Shown here in pieces: positions 11,389-23,716 of a stretch of 64,000 nt of DNA (position 1 is its first letter; the number at the start of each line of letters is the position of its first letter). The translations under genes were made by a program, and so were the position numbers. Below the pieces are notes generated by a model. The model had not been told where the DNA came from. It saw nothing but the letters and a program-made list of their open reading frames with translations, and made no database searches. The stretch lies in NCBI RefSeq assembly GCF_030253575.1, contig NC_080569.1:2500001-2564000 (forward strand). Reading direction: 5' to 3'. The DNA is from Rhododendron vialii. Its lineage: Eukaryota > Streptophyta > Magnoliopsida > Ericales > Ericaceae.

Positions 11389-13597
11389 GGCCTCGCTTGA
11401 TAACAGTGATAGATGGGTAGGATTTGTAAAGAGATGGGATTATGATTGAGATTGATAATGAGAATGGATTAATAATGAGAAGGGATTTGTAGAGACTCGG
11501 GTATTTTTTTTTAATTATTGAAATGTTAAAATGCCTAAATTGAGAGAGTATGGTTAATTGGTGATTAATTAAATTGAGGACTAAAGTGATAGAATAGAAG
11601 ATTGGGGGAGCGAGTGTGTGATTTAAATATATAAAAGTATAAATAAGGGTGTGAACTTGTAGGAGATCATTTTCTCCCCTCTTCTCTCTCTCATCCGTTC
11701 CCCCCTTCCCTCCCTCATCCGGCTATCTCTCTCTCTCTTATCACTCAAAACTTCACCTCATCTCCCAAAATCTTCAAGAATCAACTTCCCTCAAGCCTTC
11801 CATTCGCGTTCTTGAGCTCGGAAATCCGTGAGTCGAGCTTAAGTTTCGGAGTTTGAGAGGCTAGGGCTCGTTCAAAAACGCTTGAATCTTGGCCATTGTT
11901 GCGAGGTAGGGACTTCTTTACCTCTTTTATATGTTTATATGTTGATTTGGTGTAGATTTGTGCCTTGGATTATTGGATTTTGGTTGTTGTTCATACCTTG
12001 AAAATCTGCTAAAATCGTTACCCGAAGCCTCGTGGTATCGATACAGATTATGTGCGTATCGATACAATAAGCTTATCTTTTTGGACAGTTAATATTGTAT
12101 CGATACGGTTTTTGGGCGTATCGATACCACAGCCTTATCTCCAGTTTTGCTCCTATTGTCCCTCCGTCGACTGTTTTGAACCCCGATCACTTCTAAATAC
12201 TCTTGGACACCTCTTAAACTATCTTAAGCATGTCTAATTGACTTCTTATGATGGTTCGACGTATTCCTTGGCTCATTGGCTTTCCGTTAGCTAGAACCGA
12301 ATAAGGTTTTACTTGATTAGATAATTTGTTAAAATACGTCTTAATGATAAATTGATTTCTCCATTATGTTTGTGGCATACTTAGAGCATTGTTAGAAAAA
12401 CTGTATGGTGTTTCATGTGAACGTTTGATTAAGGTAAAGTCTTAGTTGGCTTGTAGAGTACGAGGGTAGGCGAATGAGTTGAGGGTTAGACTAGGAAGTC
12501 ACGTAACGCAAGGGGGTAGAAATACGGAGACTTAAGCGGATCCCGTAATGCAAGGGATGGTAATACGGTGAACCGATTTGTTAGGGATCACCGTGACGCA
12601 AAGGGTGGTAACACGGTAATCCACGTGGTGTATTCAGTAAAGCAAGGGGTAGGAATATCGATGATGGGGATTTGGAATAGCGAGTCGTGTCGCGATTAGG
12701 AAGTGTTTGAGTCTTATGAATTGTGTGGCTAATTGTGATGTTGGTATATCTTAAACAGACATAATGAATGTCGAGTCACGTATGAACTAATCGTTATCTC
12801 ATGATTGAGCTATATCTCAATGACATCACATTTTGCACTTGTCTTCCTTCTTTGCATCTATTCTCATATTTACATATAAAATTGGTAAATATTTTTCTAT
12901 TGGGCTAGTGTAACTCAACAAAATCCTTATTTTCAGGTTCGAATGTCGGGCAATAGACTACATGCAACAGTGTGCTTGGACATGAAGATTTTTGGAAGCT
13001 AACCTCTTTTAGTTACTTATTCATCTTTGTAAAAGACTTACTTTTGGTTAAAGATGGTTTTGTAACTAATTTGCTCTTGAATTATCTTTTGACTAAAGTT
13101 TGTAATATTCTAAACATGTTTTACTTGTATCGAAGCTAATTTGGGCCGTGGTGCCAAGATTGTATTTCATTAAACTTGGGGGACTTGTTTGTGAATTAAA
13201 CAGGTGGGAAACTCTTTTGGATAATATGTATGATACGCAAGGCTTATTTTTGAAATGTATTATTTATTTATGTTGAAAATCGAGGGTGTGACAGGATTAA
13301 TAATGAGTATATTTGTTTGAGATGAGATTGGATGATGGGATTATTAATATCATGTTTGTTTGAGATGAGATTAGATAATGAGATTGGATTGATAGAAAAA
13401 ATTGATAATGAGAACGGGTTGGGATTGGACTATGAATATCAAATCCCATGTGGTATTGCTAATACCCCCTAAAGGCTGGATTGGACATCCCAACGGACTA
13501 ATAGTCCGGACCCTTTTTGGTTACCAAACAGAGTATTAATACTCCCATGTGATTAGTAATCCAATCCCAAGTCTCAAACCTCTTATCAAACGGGGCC
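11389..13597. mobile_element. Tourist-like MITE split by a 1.8 kb insertion
   Basis: The outer ends GGCCTCGCTTGATAAC and the inverted TTATCAAACGGGGCC match the ends of the element at 22632-22999. The flanking bodies (11389-11479 and 13294-13597) align in order with that element's reverse complement. Together they make a MITE of about 400 bp into which another element later inserted. Its own target duplication is not clean. Confidence 0.8.
11480..13293 (+). mobile_element. Probable solo LTR of a Ty3/Gypsy-type retrotransposon nested in the MITE
   Basis: A 1.8 kb insertion interrupts the MITE. The block GGATTAATAATGAG stands at both junctions (11466-11479 and 13294-13307). The inserted DNA ends GGTGTGACA, as many plant Gypsy LTRs do. 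It has a TATA-like AAATATATAAAAG near 11625, a CT-rich leader after it, and a series of related ACGCAAGGGGTAG-type repeats at 12500-12660. No internal retroelement genes are present. The family is inferred; the 5' border is uncertain by about 10 bp. Confidence 0.55.
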
Positions 13598-13639
13598 CTA
13601 GTGTTTAGGATTTTAGGCACTTTCATAGGGTTTTAGTAT

Positions 13640-14400
13640 TTCGTTAATTAGAGGAGATTTAGTGGAAATTATTTTCTATTTCCTGGACCTAGAGGTTAAA
13701 TGCCCCTACAATGTTGAAGGTGATATTATTTATGGAAAAAATTATTAGTTTTTGTTGTAGCCTCCTATTTTTTAGTTTTGCACTGTAACGTTAAAATGCT
13801 ATAACTTTTATTATATATGTTTTTTTATAAAATTTATATATTTAAAAATCTACTTGATAAAATTGTGTAGAAAAAAATTAATTTTGAGTACATTATTCTT
13901 TTTTTATTTTTTGCATTATTCAATTTAAAAGGAAAAAAATTTACGCTATGAGTAGTGATATTTTATGATGTGTAAATTGTGTATGGGGGGTGTGTTCTAT
14001 GAATTGCTAATTGTTAGTTTAACAATATTAATTATAAATTTATACTATTAATTATGAATAAGATTATTAACATTTTTTCAGTAGATATCTAGGAGTAGAT
14101 CATTAGTACTCCAGTACTAGACAAAATTTTATACAGTAAAAGATAGATAAGAAATATAATAAACAGTTTTAGATTTAAAAATAAAAAAGAAGAGAGAGGA
14201 GGGACGCTGCACATGCACAGGGAAATTTCCAAAATAACTGGTTCTTCTTTACCTTTTGATTTGAACAGCCAAAACTTTAGTTTGAAAAGGTCAAAAAAAT
14301 CACCAGAATGTGCAGAATAAAAGAAAAGAGAGCAGGCAGAATGGTTTGAGAAAAACAAGACACGCATACATGCTAGAGATAAGCGGGAACAGGCACGGAA
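13640..14400. other. Gene-free AT-rich stretch
   Basis: Low-complexity AT-rich sequence. Its open frames are short and not supported by splice signals or recognisable domains. Confidence 0.5.
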
Positions 14401-14417
14401 GAGTGACACGAGCACTG

Positions 14418-14449
<32 letters not shown>

Positions 14450-14461
14450 TGACACGAGCAC

Positions 14462-14493
<32 letters not shown>
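14400..14493. repeat. Duplicated GA microsatellite
   Basis: The unit AGAGTGACACGAGCACTG followed by a (GA)n run of about 28 bp occurs twice in a row. The duplication therefore includes unique flanking bases and is not simple slippage. Confidence 0.85.
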
Positions 14494-14500
<7 letters not shown>

Positions 14501-15634
14501 TTGGAAAAAAATTATGGACAGGACCTTGTGGGGCAACGGGTTTGTTTGTTAAATAAATTAATTCGGCCGGGACTTATTGGGGTGTAGTCCATCCAGAAAG
14601 GACGGGCCAGGAAGAAGTCCCAGCACATCCACGTAGGCGGCCCACTGGACTTGGAGGAGGGGACTTTCTGATGGAACTGGGCCATATAGCCAGCCCCACG
14701 ATCTCCAATAGCTGTGTTTTCTGAGAAGGTGGTTCTCGTCTAATGAACATGAATACGGACACGAGATAGGAATACGATATGATATGTTAAAAGAACGTGG
14801 AGTTAAAAAAATTCTCATGTAATAATTTCTCGAGCAGACTCTCATCATATCATGCAAAATAAGTAGAATTTGACAAGTTTTTTTCGAGATTCAAAGTCAC
14901 GCCGTTGTTATTCAGTATTAGATTCAATGATCAAATTACAAAGATGAACATATCAATAACCGGGAAAGAAGCTCCCAAAAATAAACATTGAAATCTCCAA
15001 AATAACCTAGACTACATAAATCAGAATCTGTATGCGACAATAGCATACGCGGCTAGCATAAATAACGAAGATCGGATCACCACGAGCAGATAAGAGACGT
15101 TGCTATTTCCGGACATTACCATCCCCGTTTAGCACAAACGTGGGAGAGATCATCACAAAAGCCAATTTCTTTAGAAAATTGATTTTGACACTTCACTTTT
15201 TTTTATTTTATTTAAAATTATAACAATATCCTTTAAAGTAGATGAATACTAACAAAATAAAAAGTAATTTGATAATTTTACATAAAATAAAAAAAAAATT
15301 GTCAATAGTTAAATGTAAAATACCAAAATCACTTTTCTTTCGTTTTTTGTTTTGTTTTAAACTTTAACGTGTCGCATCTAACCGTAACCAAAGGCGGATG
15401 TTTTCCCGATTTAGCATATTCGTCCGCTTTCGTGTGCTTGTCCTTGTACTCGAGGCTCCGTTTGGTACTCTTCTCTTTCTTTTCTTTACCCCTTCCTCGG
15501 AATCCTAGATCCCATCATCATCCACACAAAATCCGGATTGCGTTTCTCTCCCCGTACATCCACCGTCCAACGATCTCCGTCAAGAAAAAAACGAAATCGA
15601 CCGGACCGTCTTTGATTTCTCTCACGAACCAGTC
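14494..15634. other. Intergenic stretch and presumed upstream region of the R3H gene
   Basis: No gene was found. The last 250 bases become CT-rich and GC-richer, as plant promoters and 5' leaders do. No unambiguous TATA box could be fixed, so the transcription start is not called. Confidence 0.45.
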
Positions 15635-18358
15635 ATGGCGACCCCTGAGGTTTTGCAGAGAGAACAAGAACTGCACCCGTCGTTTCCCCTCTTTGACCAT
15701 CCGAAAAGTACGTAAATTTCCCATCATATATAGATGTACATATACCTGCGGGCTTTGATTTCAGTTTTGTTTATGGGTCTGGGGATTTGGGTGTTCTGAT
15801 GTTAGTTCGATTTTTTTTTGATCAGATGTTAGTTCGATTCTCCAACAGTTTAGACAGCTAATATCTTTTTTGATAGGCAGTTTAGACAGCTAATCTTGCT
15901 GACCCAGATTGTTTCTTTCACTTTTTTTTTTTTTTTTTTCCGTATTCTGTGTTTTTTGGTTACATGGCTATTGAACATTTTTTAATGTGGTGTTAGAAAG
16001 TATAATGAACTAGATATTCGTACGCGTTTGCAGGAGAGAATGCAAAATCCCGAGGCCTGGCGATCGAGAAGAAGATAGAGTTCCTCGAGAGCTTGGCCGG
16101 AAACGTAACTACTCAAATTTCTGTTCTAGTACTTGGAGTATAATGTTTTGAACTATTTGGTTCATGTTTAGAGCCATTTTCCAACCTGGTGACGAATCAT
16201 TGCTATTGAGACTTTGGCCCGATTGGTTAAGTCCAAAATGGTGACACATCATTGCTATTGAGCATTTTCCTTGTTCCAGGTTAGCAACCGAAGATCGCGA
16301 CGTTGGGTGAATGACAGGTTGTTGATGGAACTTGTTCCTCGTCTACACGCAGAAGAGATTAGAGGCTTGTTTGCGCCACCACCTTGGGGTGAGACTGCTT
16401 TCTTATAGTTTTAAATTATGTGAAATTGGAAATAGGCCCTCCCATTGAGTTGTGTTGGTTATGGTGAGCAGGGAGTAGTTTAAGGGGTTAAGTTGTTTGT
16501 CTTGTGGCTTGAACTTACCGACACAGAGTCCCCCATCTGTACTAGGCATTGTAGTTGTTTATCCATTATTGAGAAAGCTCTAAAAGATTCTTGTAAGAAC
16601 TTGCTCTCTTCTTTGAAAGGTTTTACACAGCTTCATTTGTTCTGCTTACACAACCTCATTTGTCTGGTGTACTTGCGCGAATGCATAAGGTTTAGGCACT
16701 CCAAGTTTTCATATCATGCCATTGCATCAATAGTTGAGACAATTGGCAGAAATCCAACTTAGTACAGGTATCCTGATGATTTTAGACTAGACTCCCTGTT
16801 ATTGGAGAAACTGTATTTAGATCACCTGCTTACAAGATGTTTTTTTTGTGTGGGTAAATTGCTTACAAGATGTTGTTTTGTATACTAAATACATTTTGCC
16901 AAGTATTGATCGAGGTTCATTTTACAGGTGAGGAAGTTCCGCTGTCAGCATTTTGCATGACAAGTAAGGGCGAGTGGGACAAATTTAGGCATATTGACAT
17001 GGACAAAGAGGTTTTTTACTTCTCTTATGCACCACTGAATGTTTATCTACCACGAATGCCTACATGATATAGTCCGAGGAATAGGATAAACTCTTGGAAA
17101 TTATGCTGCTGGTAATGTAACCCTAATTGTTTCAGAGGATTATTTGTGCTGCACTAGAATATCATTGAAATTTTGGGTTCTAAAGTCGTGATATCCCTGA
17201 GGCATCATTTGGTTTTAGCATCATTTGTGCATTTCTGTTTGTTTGAATTGTGATGAATTTGTATGCATTTTGATTTCTTTTGTGACCAATGTATATCATG
17301 AATTTCATATTGCTTGGACCAACATTCTATAATTCTGCTCATTTCTATTTTCTTTATGGTAGTCAACCATCATTGAAGCCCTCAAGAGCTCTTCATCAAA
17401 AAGGAAAGGCCGCGTGGATGCTGACAAGACGGCTGTACTGAATGCATGGCATCGAGTAGATTGCCGAACTAGAGAGGCACTTCGCCGTAGCTTTCCTTCA
17501 GATGTTGTCACTGGATACGAGGTATATCTGATCTCTAATGAATAATATGCTTCTTTCCTTTTCTCCTCCAATGTCTTCCTGGTTTATTGTGTAATATGCT
17601 CGTCCTTGTAATGAAACAGCTGACTCCTTTCATTACTTGGGGTTGACATCAACAAGTCTTTGCTCCATACTCGCTCCTTTATTCTTGAGCTTATTGAGAA
17701 AAAAAATATATTGCATCTTTTCTCTCATCCAATGACTTTATCGTTCTTCTTTTGTCTGTATTCTTGTGACTTTCATTCCCAGCCTGTAACATGTGATCCT
17801 TCTTGGTTTTGAACATTGTTTTCGTGTGTAACCTTGTCATTGTCCCTCTCTTAACCCAGTTTTGTTTTATTTTTGTCGTGTAAAGGAGCTACGATTGTTT
17901 TCTGTATAGGAATGCATACGGGCCTTTATCGAGGAGAGTGGAGATGGAGATGTGCTTATGCTGCGTGTTCAAGATCCTTTTCACAGGCTGTTGCTGCATG
18001 GCGTCTCTGAGGTATCTTCTAACTTACAGACATTATCAATTTCTTGGTATATTTGTTTCCCTGGGCCTGGATCTATGTCGTCACTCGCATATTTAAATCT
18101 ATTGGAATCCTATAGTCGAATTTGTCATCTTGTCTTCTTTTCAAAAGAATCAACAATGTTGGTTCTTTTTATTACCTAATGATCCTAAAAATTGCCTTTG
18201 AACAGTTCTACGACTTGGTCTCAGTGACGGAGATGCAGTTGGAGGGTACAGAGTCCTTGAAAACCACAAGGGTCAAGAAGAAGAAAGCAAGTTCTGTTGA
18301 GCTCCCAAACATTACCCTTTGCCAGTTCCTGAAAATGGCAAAGGAAGGGATATGGTAA
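15635..18358 (+). CDS. R3H-domain protein, 7 coding exons
   Basis: The model joins 15635-15707, 16034-16104, 16280-16388, 16928-17010, 17363-17521, 17910-18011 and 18206-18358, every intron GT..AG. The total is 750 nt, 249 residues, with no internal stop. Residues about 160-206 form an R3H domain with the diagnostic Arg-x3-His (R191, H195) in DPFHRLLLHGVSEFYDLVS. R3H domains bind single-stranded nucleic acid. The N-terminal half carries a basic patch (NRRSRRW) and an APPPWGE segment. A lysine-rich stretch (VKKKKA) follows the domain, and the protein ends FLKMAKEGIW. Start choice: first ATG (MATPEV) in a frame that splices cleanly to exon 2. A polyadenylation-like AATAAA lies at 18463. Plant homologues of this small type are poorly characterised, so the RNA target is unknown. 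A relic of its intron 6/exon 7 boundary lies at 38819. Confidence 0.88.
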
Positions 18359-18778
18359 TTTCAAGGGCCAGGAATCCAATCTCAATTCCTATGGCCAGGA
18401 ATCCAAGTCATGTAATATGATCTGAATCCTCTGCATCAACTCATTTTGATGCATGGAAATGTAATAAAGTTAGTTCTTAGTCTTAGGACTTGTATTGTAA
18501 CTTAGATTGATGTTCCTCTTTTATTTACCTTTGGAATCGATGTCCCCAAATGTTGTGTATAAATCGTGTTGATTATGACGTAATAAATTCTAAATTTGAT
18601 TACTTTGGTACTGGTTATTGTGCTCTTTTCAGCTAACTAACTAAAATTAAGTATATAGTCGGAAAATGATTTTCACCCTTCCTTTTTTTCCCATACCCTT
18701 CTTTTTAGTCATTATTCTTCACATGAAATCATTCAACCTTCCTTTAGCAGTCTTTAAATTTCAGATTGCTTTCATTTT

Positions 18779-18809
<31 letters not shown>

Positions 18810-20072
18810 GGTTTGTGTTGGGGAAGAAATGGGGTTTTTGTTAGGAATGGTAAGTAGGAAATTTTAAGGGGTTTCGTTGGGTTGTATTTAGTAAATTGTT
18901 GTGAGTACAAGAAAAGGGGTGGGTTTTATTGAGCAATATGGTATATCTAGTAAATAATGGGTTGCTAATAGAAGTCCTCTTAAAAAAAACAAGGAGGAGC
19001 TCCTCCCCACTCCTTGAAAATTGACTAGAGTACTAGACCATCTAGTTTGTTCTTTTGTGGGCCCTTTTAGACTTCACTTTTATGATCTAAATTATTCACA
19101 TCTTGTTGAGAACAATTAATCTCGATATCAAATTGGTTGATAACGCTTGACAAGATTAAAACAAAAGGGCAAATGGAACAAATATTCTCGACGAAATCTA
19201 ACATGTGAACGGTTTGAATCATTAAAATGAGCCTGGGAAGGACGCATAGAGGGGCAAACTAGACAGTCCAGACCGGACAGGGAGAATCTCTCTCCTACAG
19301 AAAGATAACAAGTTTTGCGTGTATCGAATCGTTCAAGACAATTAAAAATTAGATTAGATAAATTGAGAGTGTGGAAATGATCATTCTAAGAATTTTAACT
19401 CAATTTATTCAACTTGTCAACTGAAATTAACATTTATTTAGTTTACAGTTTGTAAATTATATCTGAATTTATATATTGTTTAAGTATAATAAAATTTTCC
19501 CCTGAAAGTTAACTAGTACCAAACATTACTCAGGGAGATTTAATTAATAGCATCATTACAGCAAGCTAACTAGCCTAACCCCAACTGGATCAGGCGTATT
19601 TGAGACGGTCTAATATATCAAATACTACTTCATATCTAATTGCTTTTTTGCCACCTCATCCATGACATCTAATGGGACCCTCGTAATTGACCCTTCTAGT
19701 CTAATTTATTAAAAAAATCTTATGCTAAATGAGGGGGTCAGTATGGGGGAGTTTTAAGGGTAGAATCATCATTTCCTCTCATTTTGTTAACAGAGTTAGC
19801 CAAATTTTTTCCGTATAGATGAGAGGGTCTGAATGGATGGTTTAAACATTAGAGGGTCTTTGTGTGTAAAATGTATAGATGAGGGGGTCTACATGTAATT
19901 TCACCTTTTATTTCAGACTCTTCACAGAGTCGAGTTGACTGATGGCACTCGACAGCTCAATGAAAGCCAGTGTAGCAACAACGCTTTCCGACTTGTCTGC
20001 TTCGTTCACCTGAACACTCTCTCTCTCTCTCTCTCTCTCTCCGACTTGTCTGTTTCCTCTCAATCAATCAAG
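18359..20072. other. 3' UTR of the R3H gene, intergenic DNA and leader of PhzF copy A
   Basis: It contains AATAAA at 18463, an 8-10 bp T-run followed by a 23 bp poly-G at 18789-18811, and AT-rich DNA without genes. 20020-20041 is a (CT)n run in the presumed 5' leader of copy A. This leader differs from those of copies B and C. Confidence 0.6.
18789..18811. repeat. 23 bp poly-G tract
   Basis: An uninterrupted G-run directly after a T-run. Its length may be unreliable in the assembly. Confidence 0.9.
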
Positions 20073-23000
20073 ATGGGAAAGAAGCCCGTCAAGTACTGTG
20101 TGGTAATCTTCTATTTGTATTAGTACGAAATTATATGCACGCACACATTTGTCCTGTACTGTGGATTCCTTCGTGGTGAACGCTAGTGTTGTTGTCGTGG
20201 CAGGTGGATGCGTTCACGGACTCGGCGTTCAAGGGAAACCCGGCGGCGGTTTGTTTGTTGGAGGATGAGAGAGACGACCAGTGGTTGCAATCGGTTGCTG
20301 CTGAGTTCAACATCTCCGAAACCTGTTACTTGATTCGGACCACTGACCCTGACTCGGAGACTCGTGACTCGTCCTACTCAACCACAAACCCTAGGTTCCG
20401 CCTCCGGTGGTTCACTCCTGTTGCCGAGGTCAGTTCGTTAATTACGGTTGAAATATGGAGTATGAAAAATGTCCTCCATTAGATGCTGTTTGGGCGAATT
20501 TAAGAAAATGTGGCATTTTACACAAGTAAAAAGAAGACAAGTCATTGACATTAGATGGCGTTGTATGCAAAGATACGAGTATAATGGGTTTATGTGAATA
20601 AGTGGCTCTTGATAGAGCTCAATAGAGAAAAATGATTCACGTAGCCGATCCCAAGTGATTGAGACATAAGACTCAGTTTGGTTTGGTAAAAGAAGACGAG
20701 TCAAATTCAAAAAAATAAAAAAGAGAGAGCTAATTATGCTAGTATAATCAATTTTCACTTATTGCCATGTTCACTTTGGCTGAGGGCCGGTACTGTAATT
20801 GTTTCTTCTTGAATGATCCGTTTGCTTCCTGAGAAATTGCAGGGAAAGAAGAAGAAGAAGACCTTAAACTCCTTTACACAACCCCCCCCCCCCCCCCCCC
20901 CCCCCCCTTCTTTTTCTTCTCTTTTTGATCGGCCTTAAAGTCCTCCTTTAGTTTGGCAATTTAAGTTAATTGCAACTTGCAACTGATAGCTCTAATTTCG
21001 GAACTTGTTTTCTTTGAAATCTGATTGTGAATACAATTTATTTCTGCTCTCTTTTCTTTATAATCAAGTAGTTGTTGTAGAGTGATGATTGATGGTAACT
21101 TATCACCAAATGGCCCCAGGGTTACGATTTTCCAGTTTCTTGGATTGAGGGTTATTTGCTTAATAGAACTTATAGAAGGCCATGGCAGTGGGTATTTAAT
21201 TGTGGGGACGAAATTCATGCCTTGTTGCAGGTAAACCTATGTGGTCATGCAACCCTAGCAGCTTCACACTTTCTATTCACATCTGGTTTGGTGAATGCCA
21301 ACAAGATTGAGTTTCTTACACGATCGGGAGTTTTGACTGCTAAAAGAGTCCCAGAAACCAAACAAACAGATTCCTTAAACTTAGAAAATGGTGAAGCAGG
21401 AGATTGCTTTATGATCGAGTTGGACTTTCCAGTGATTCCTCTTACTGAATTTGACTCTGCTGAGCTTCCATCAATTTCTAAAGTGTTGAATGGTGCTTCC
21501 GTGATTGACTTGAAGAAGACAACTACAGATGGAGACCTCTTTGTACGTATAATTTTTGCCTCTACAATCTTTGCTCATTAATTATTTGAAATACATGATT
21601 GGAAGGGTGCCTAAGAAAGACAAGCCTATCAATGAAAGAGACAAAGAGTGCTAGTTGCATTTTAGAGTTAGATGGCAAGAGTGACCTGATTGCTAAGATA
21701 TAAAGAATAGAATGTTACATAGGGTGCATCCCGAAAGTCTAGCGTGAGATAGCTGTCTTTCAAAGTGGGAGGTTAACTGGAACTGATTAGTGGATATTCA
21801 TGTTGTACTAAAAAGCGTTAAAGTTATATTATTTTGGCAGGTTGTGCTCCCGTCCGGAAAGATTGTTGCAGATCTACAACCCCAATCTGATGAAATACAA
21901 AAATGTCCTGGAAGGGGAGTAATTGTTACAGGGCTTGCTCCCTCTGGCTCTGGCTTTGACTTTTTTAGTCGCTTCTTCGTTCCAAAGATGGGTATCAAGG
22001 AGGTAATATATTGTCTTTTGGTCCTAAACTGTGTCCATCATTTCCTTTCATTGTGATCTGTTACTGCAAAAAAGAACAGTTGACGACTGTAACATGGTGG
22101 CTAGTTGAGGTTCATGAGGGGCTTTCGGTTTTCTTTTTTTTGATAGGCGGGCTTTTCGTTGGGGATGATGCTATGGTGTCCCCGGTCATTTTAGGGACAC
22201 CGTAATTTTTGGCATAACTTTACCATTAGGAGCATAATTAAAATCAATTACAAGCATAACAGAACCCAAACAAGGCATAACTAAGGAATATCCAAAAAAC
22301 CAACCAAGGCGTAACTAAACCCAACAAAGGCATAACAAATAAGTTATGCTTTGCTATGGTTTTGGTTATGCCTTGCTATGGTTCTGTTATGCTTGTGATG
22401 GGTTTTGGTTATACTCATAATGGTTTTGTTATGCCAAAAGTTACGGTGTCTCCAAAATGACCGAGGACACCGAAGTCATTCCCTTTAGTTATCAGTCATC
22501 TTGGTCATCCTGGATTTTACATGTATTTGTAGAATGTGAAGACACGAAATGTTTTGCCGACTGGACTCTTCACCTGCCCACCACCAGCTTTGATGTCTCG
22601 GCTAATAGTAATCACAATATGTATTTCTTAAGGCCCCGTTTGATAAACTTATTAGCCCTTGGGATTGGATTACCAATCCCAAAGGACTACCATTCATTTG
22701 TTTGGTAACCAAAAATAGGTTAGGACTATTAGTCCAAGGGACTAGTAAGGTGGGCTTTAGGAGGTATTATGAATACCCCGGGGGAGATGGTATTACCAAT
22801 CCCAACCCAACCCATTCTCATTACCAATTCCTTCTATCAATCCAATCCCGTCTCAAACAAACATGATATTAATAATCTCATCATCCAATTCCATCTCAAA
22901 CAAACATACTCATTACTAATTCCTTCTCATTATCAATCTCAATCCTAATTCCATTTCCTTACGAATCCCACCTATCTATCACTGTTATCAAACGGGGCCT

Positions 23001-23264
23001 AAGTTCCAAGATATGTAGAGCATCTGCGTACCGTAATTCGAACTTTTCTTGATGCATAGTCCTCCTTTGTTGTATGTATTCTGAAATTCTCAAAAGATGA
23101 AGAATTCCCGTTGAGCAGTATGCAGGGATTGTAGATTGTTATGGATGCTCCCTCATATGTTGACTCGGTTTTATTTTCAGGATCCTGTTTGTGGGAGTGC
23201 ACATTGTGCCATTGCAGCCTACTGGTCGAAAAAGCTGGGGAAATGTGATTTTGTTGCATATCAG

Positions 23265-23311
<47 letters not shown>

Positions 23312-23532
23312 CATTAGGTGCACCAGTCGTGTTCTTTCTCTCTCTCTTCTCTCTTGCATTTAGGTGCACCAGTCGTGTTCTTTCTTCATCGGATAATTAT
23401 AATTGTATTGTTTGCTTGACATAGGCATCCCCTCGAGGTGGCATAATAAATCTCCATGTTGACGAGAAGTGTCAGAGAGTACAACTAAGGGGTGAAGCCA
23501 TCACTGTAATGGAAGGTTCTATTTTGGTTTAA
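20073..23532 (+). CDS. PhzF-family isomerase/epimerase, copy A
   Basis: Exons are 20073-20102, 20204-20428, 21231-21542, 21841-22002, 23181-23264 and 23425-23532; all introns are GT..AG and all in phase 0. They sum to 921 nt, 306 residues, the usual length for plant PhzF-like proteins. Family hallmarks are visible: DAFTD..F.GNPAAV near the N-terminus, the catalytic Glu (E49 in FNISETCYL), CGHATLA with His91, and the GIKEDPVCGSAH signature (D244, S249). PhzF enzymes fold as two diaminopimelate-epimerase-like halves and move a proton on a small hydrophobic acid. The plant substrate is unknown and there is no phenazine pathway in plants, so the name marks the family only. Start: the short MGKKPVKY exon, shared by all copies. 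Intron 4 carries two MITEs that are absent from copy B. Confidence 0.92.
20882..20907. repeat. 26 bp poly-C tract in intron 2 of copy A
   Basis: The equivalent place in copy B (about 28806-28834) holds a C-run interrupted by A and G. The pure tract in A is therefore either a fresh expansion or less eroded than that in B. Confidence 0.9.
22161..22481. mobile_element. Mutator-type MITE in intron 4 of copy A
   Basis: The element folds back along most of its 321 bp. GGTGTCCCCGGTCATTTTAG near the left end pairs with a GGTGTCCTCGGTCATTTTGG-type block read inward from the right end, and the AGGCATAAC / GTTATGCC repeats pair inside. Copy B lacks it and has CTTTTGGTT at the empty site. Copy A has CTTTTCGTT before and CCTTTAGTT after, an imperfect 9 bp duplication as expected for Mutator-like elements. 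Confidence 0.85.
22632..22999. mobile_element. Tourist-like MITE in intron 4 of copy A
   Basis: Perfect 15 bp inverted ends GGCCCCGTTTGATAA, flanked by TAA on both sides (22629-22631 and 23000-23002). Copy B reads TTCTTAAGTTCC at the same point, a single TAA, so this is a true insertion after the A/B duplication (or a precise loss in B). It is the same family as the element at 11389-13597. Confidence 0.92.
23267..23390. repeat. (CT)n run at the intron 5 donor of copy A, with a short tandem duplication
   Basis: About 43 bp of CT repeat starts two bases inside the intron. It is followed by a unit TGCATT(T)AGGTGCACCAGTCG that occurs twice (about 23309 and 23356). Copy B has one such unit and a longer CT run (about 30495-30550). 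Copies C and D have only a few CT repeats there. Confidence 0.85.
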
Positions 23533-23670
23533 TTAGGAGCTACCCCATCACTTATGGAGTCTAAGTGGACTTCGCTCTTTGCGCTAAACATCTTCAGTAG
23601 GACTTCCTTTGACCATGTTTGATGCTATGTATTAACCTCTGCTTGGAATTTCATGAAATCTCTTTCTGTT

Positions 23671-23716
<46 letters not shown>

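Noticed and set aside
12052-12237. Open frame within the nested insertion
   Set aside because: Short, no retroelement domain, and lies in the presumed LTR, which is non-coding.
14300-14552. Overlapping frames on both strands with Ser-Leu or Arg-Glu repeats
   Set aside because: Translations of a GA/CT microsatellite, which stay open in most frames.
21798-21998. Minus-strand frames opposite PhzF exon 4 (seen in A, B and D)
   Set aside because: Antisense shadows of a conserved exon; they repeat simply because the exon does.
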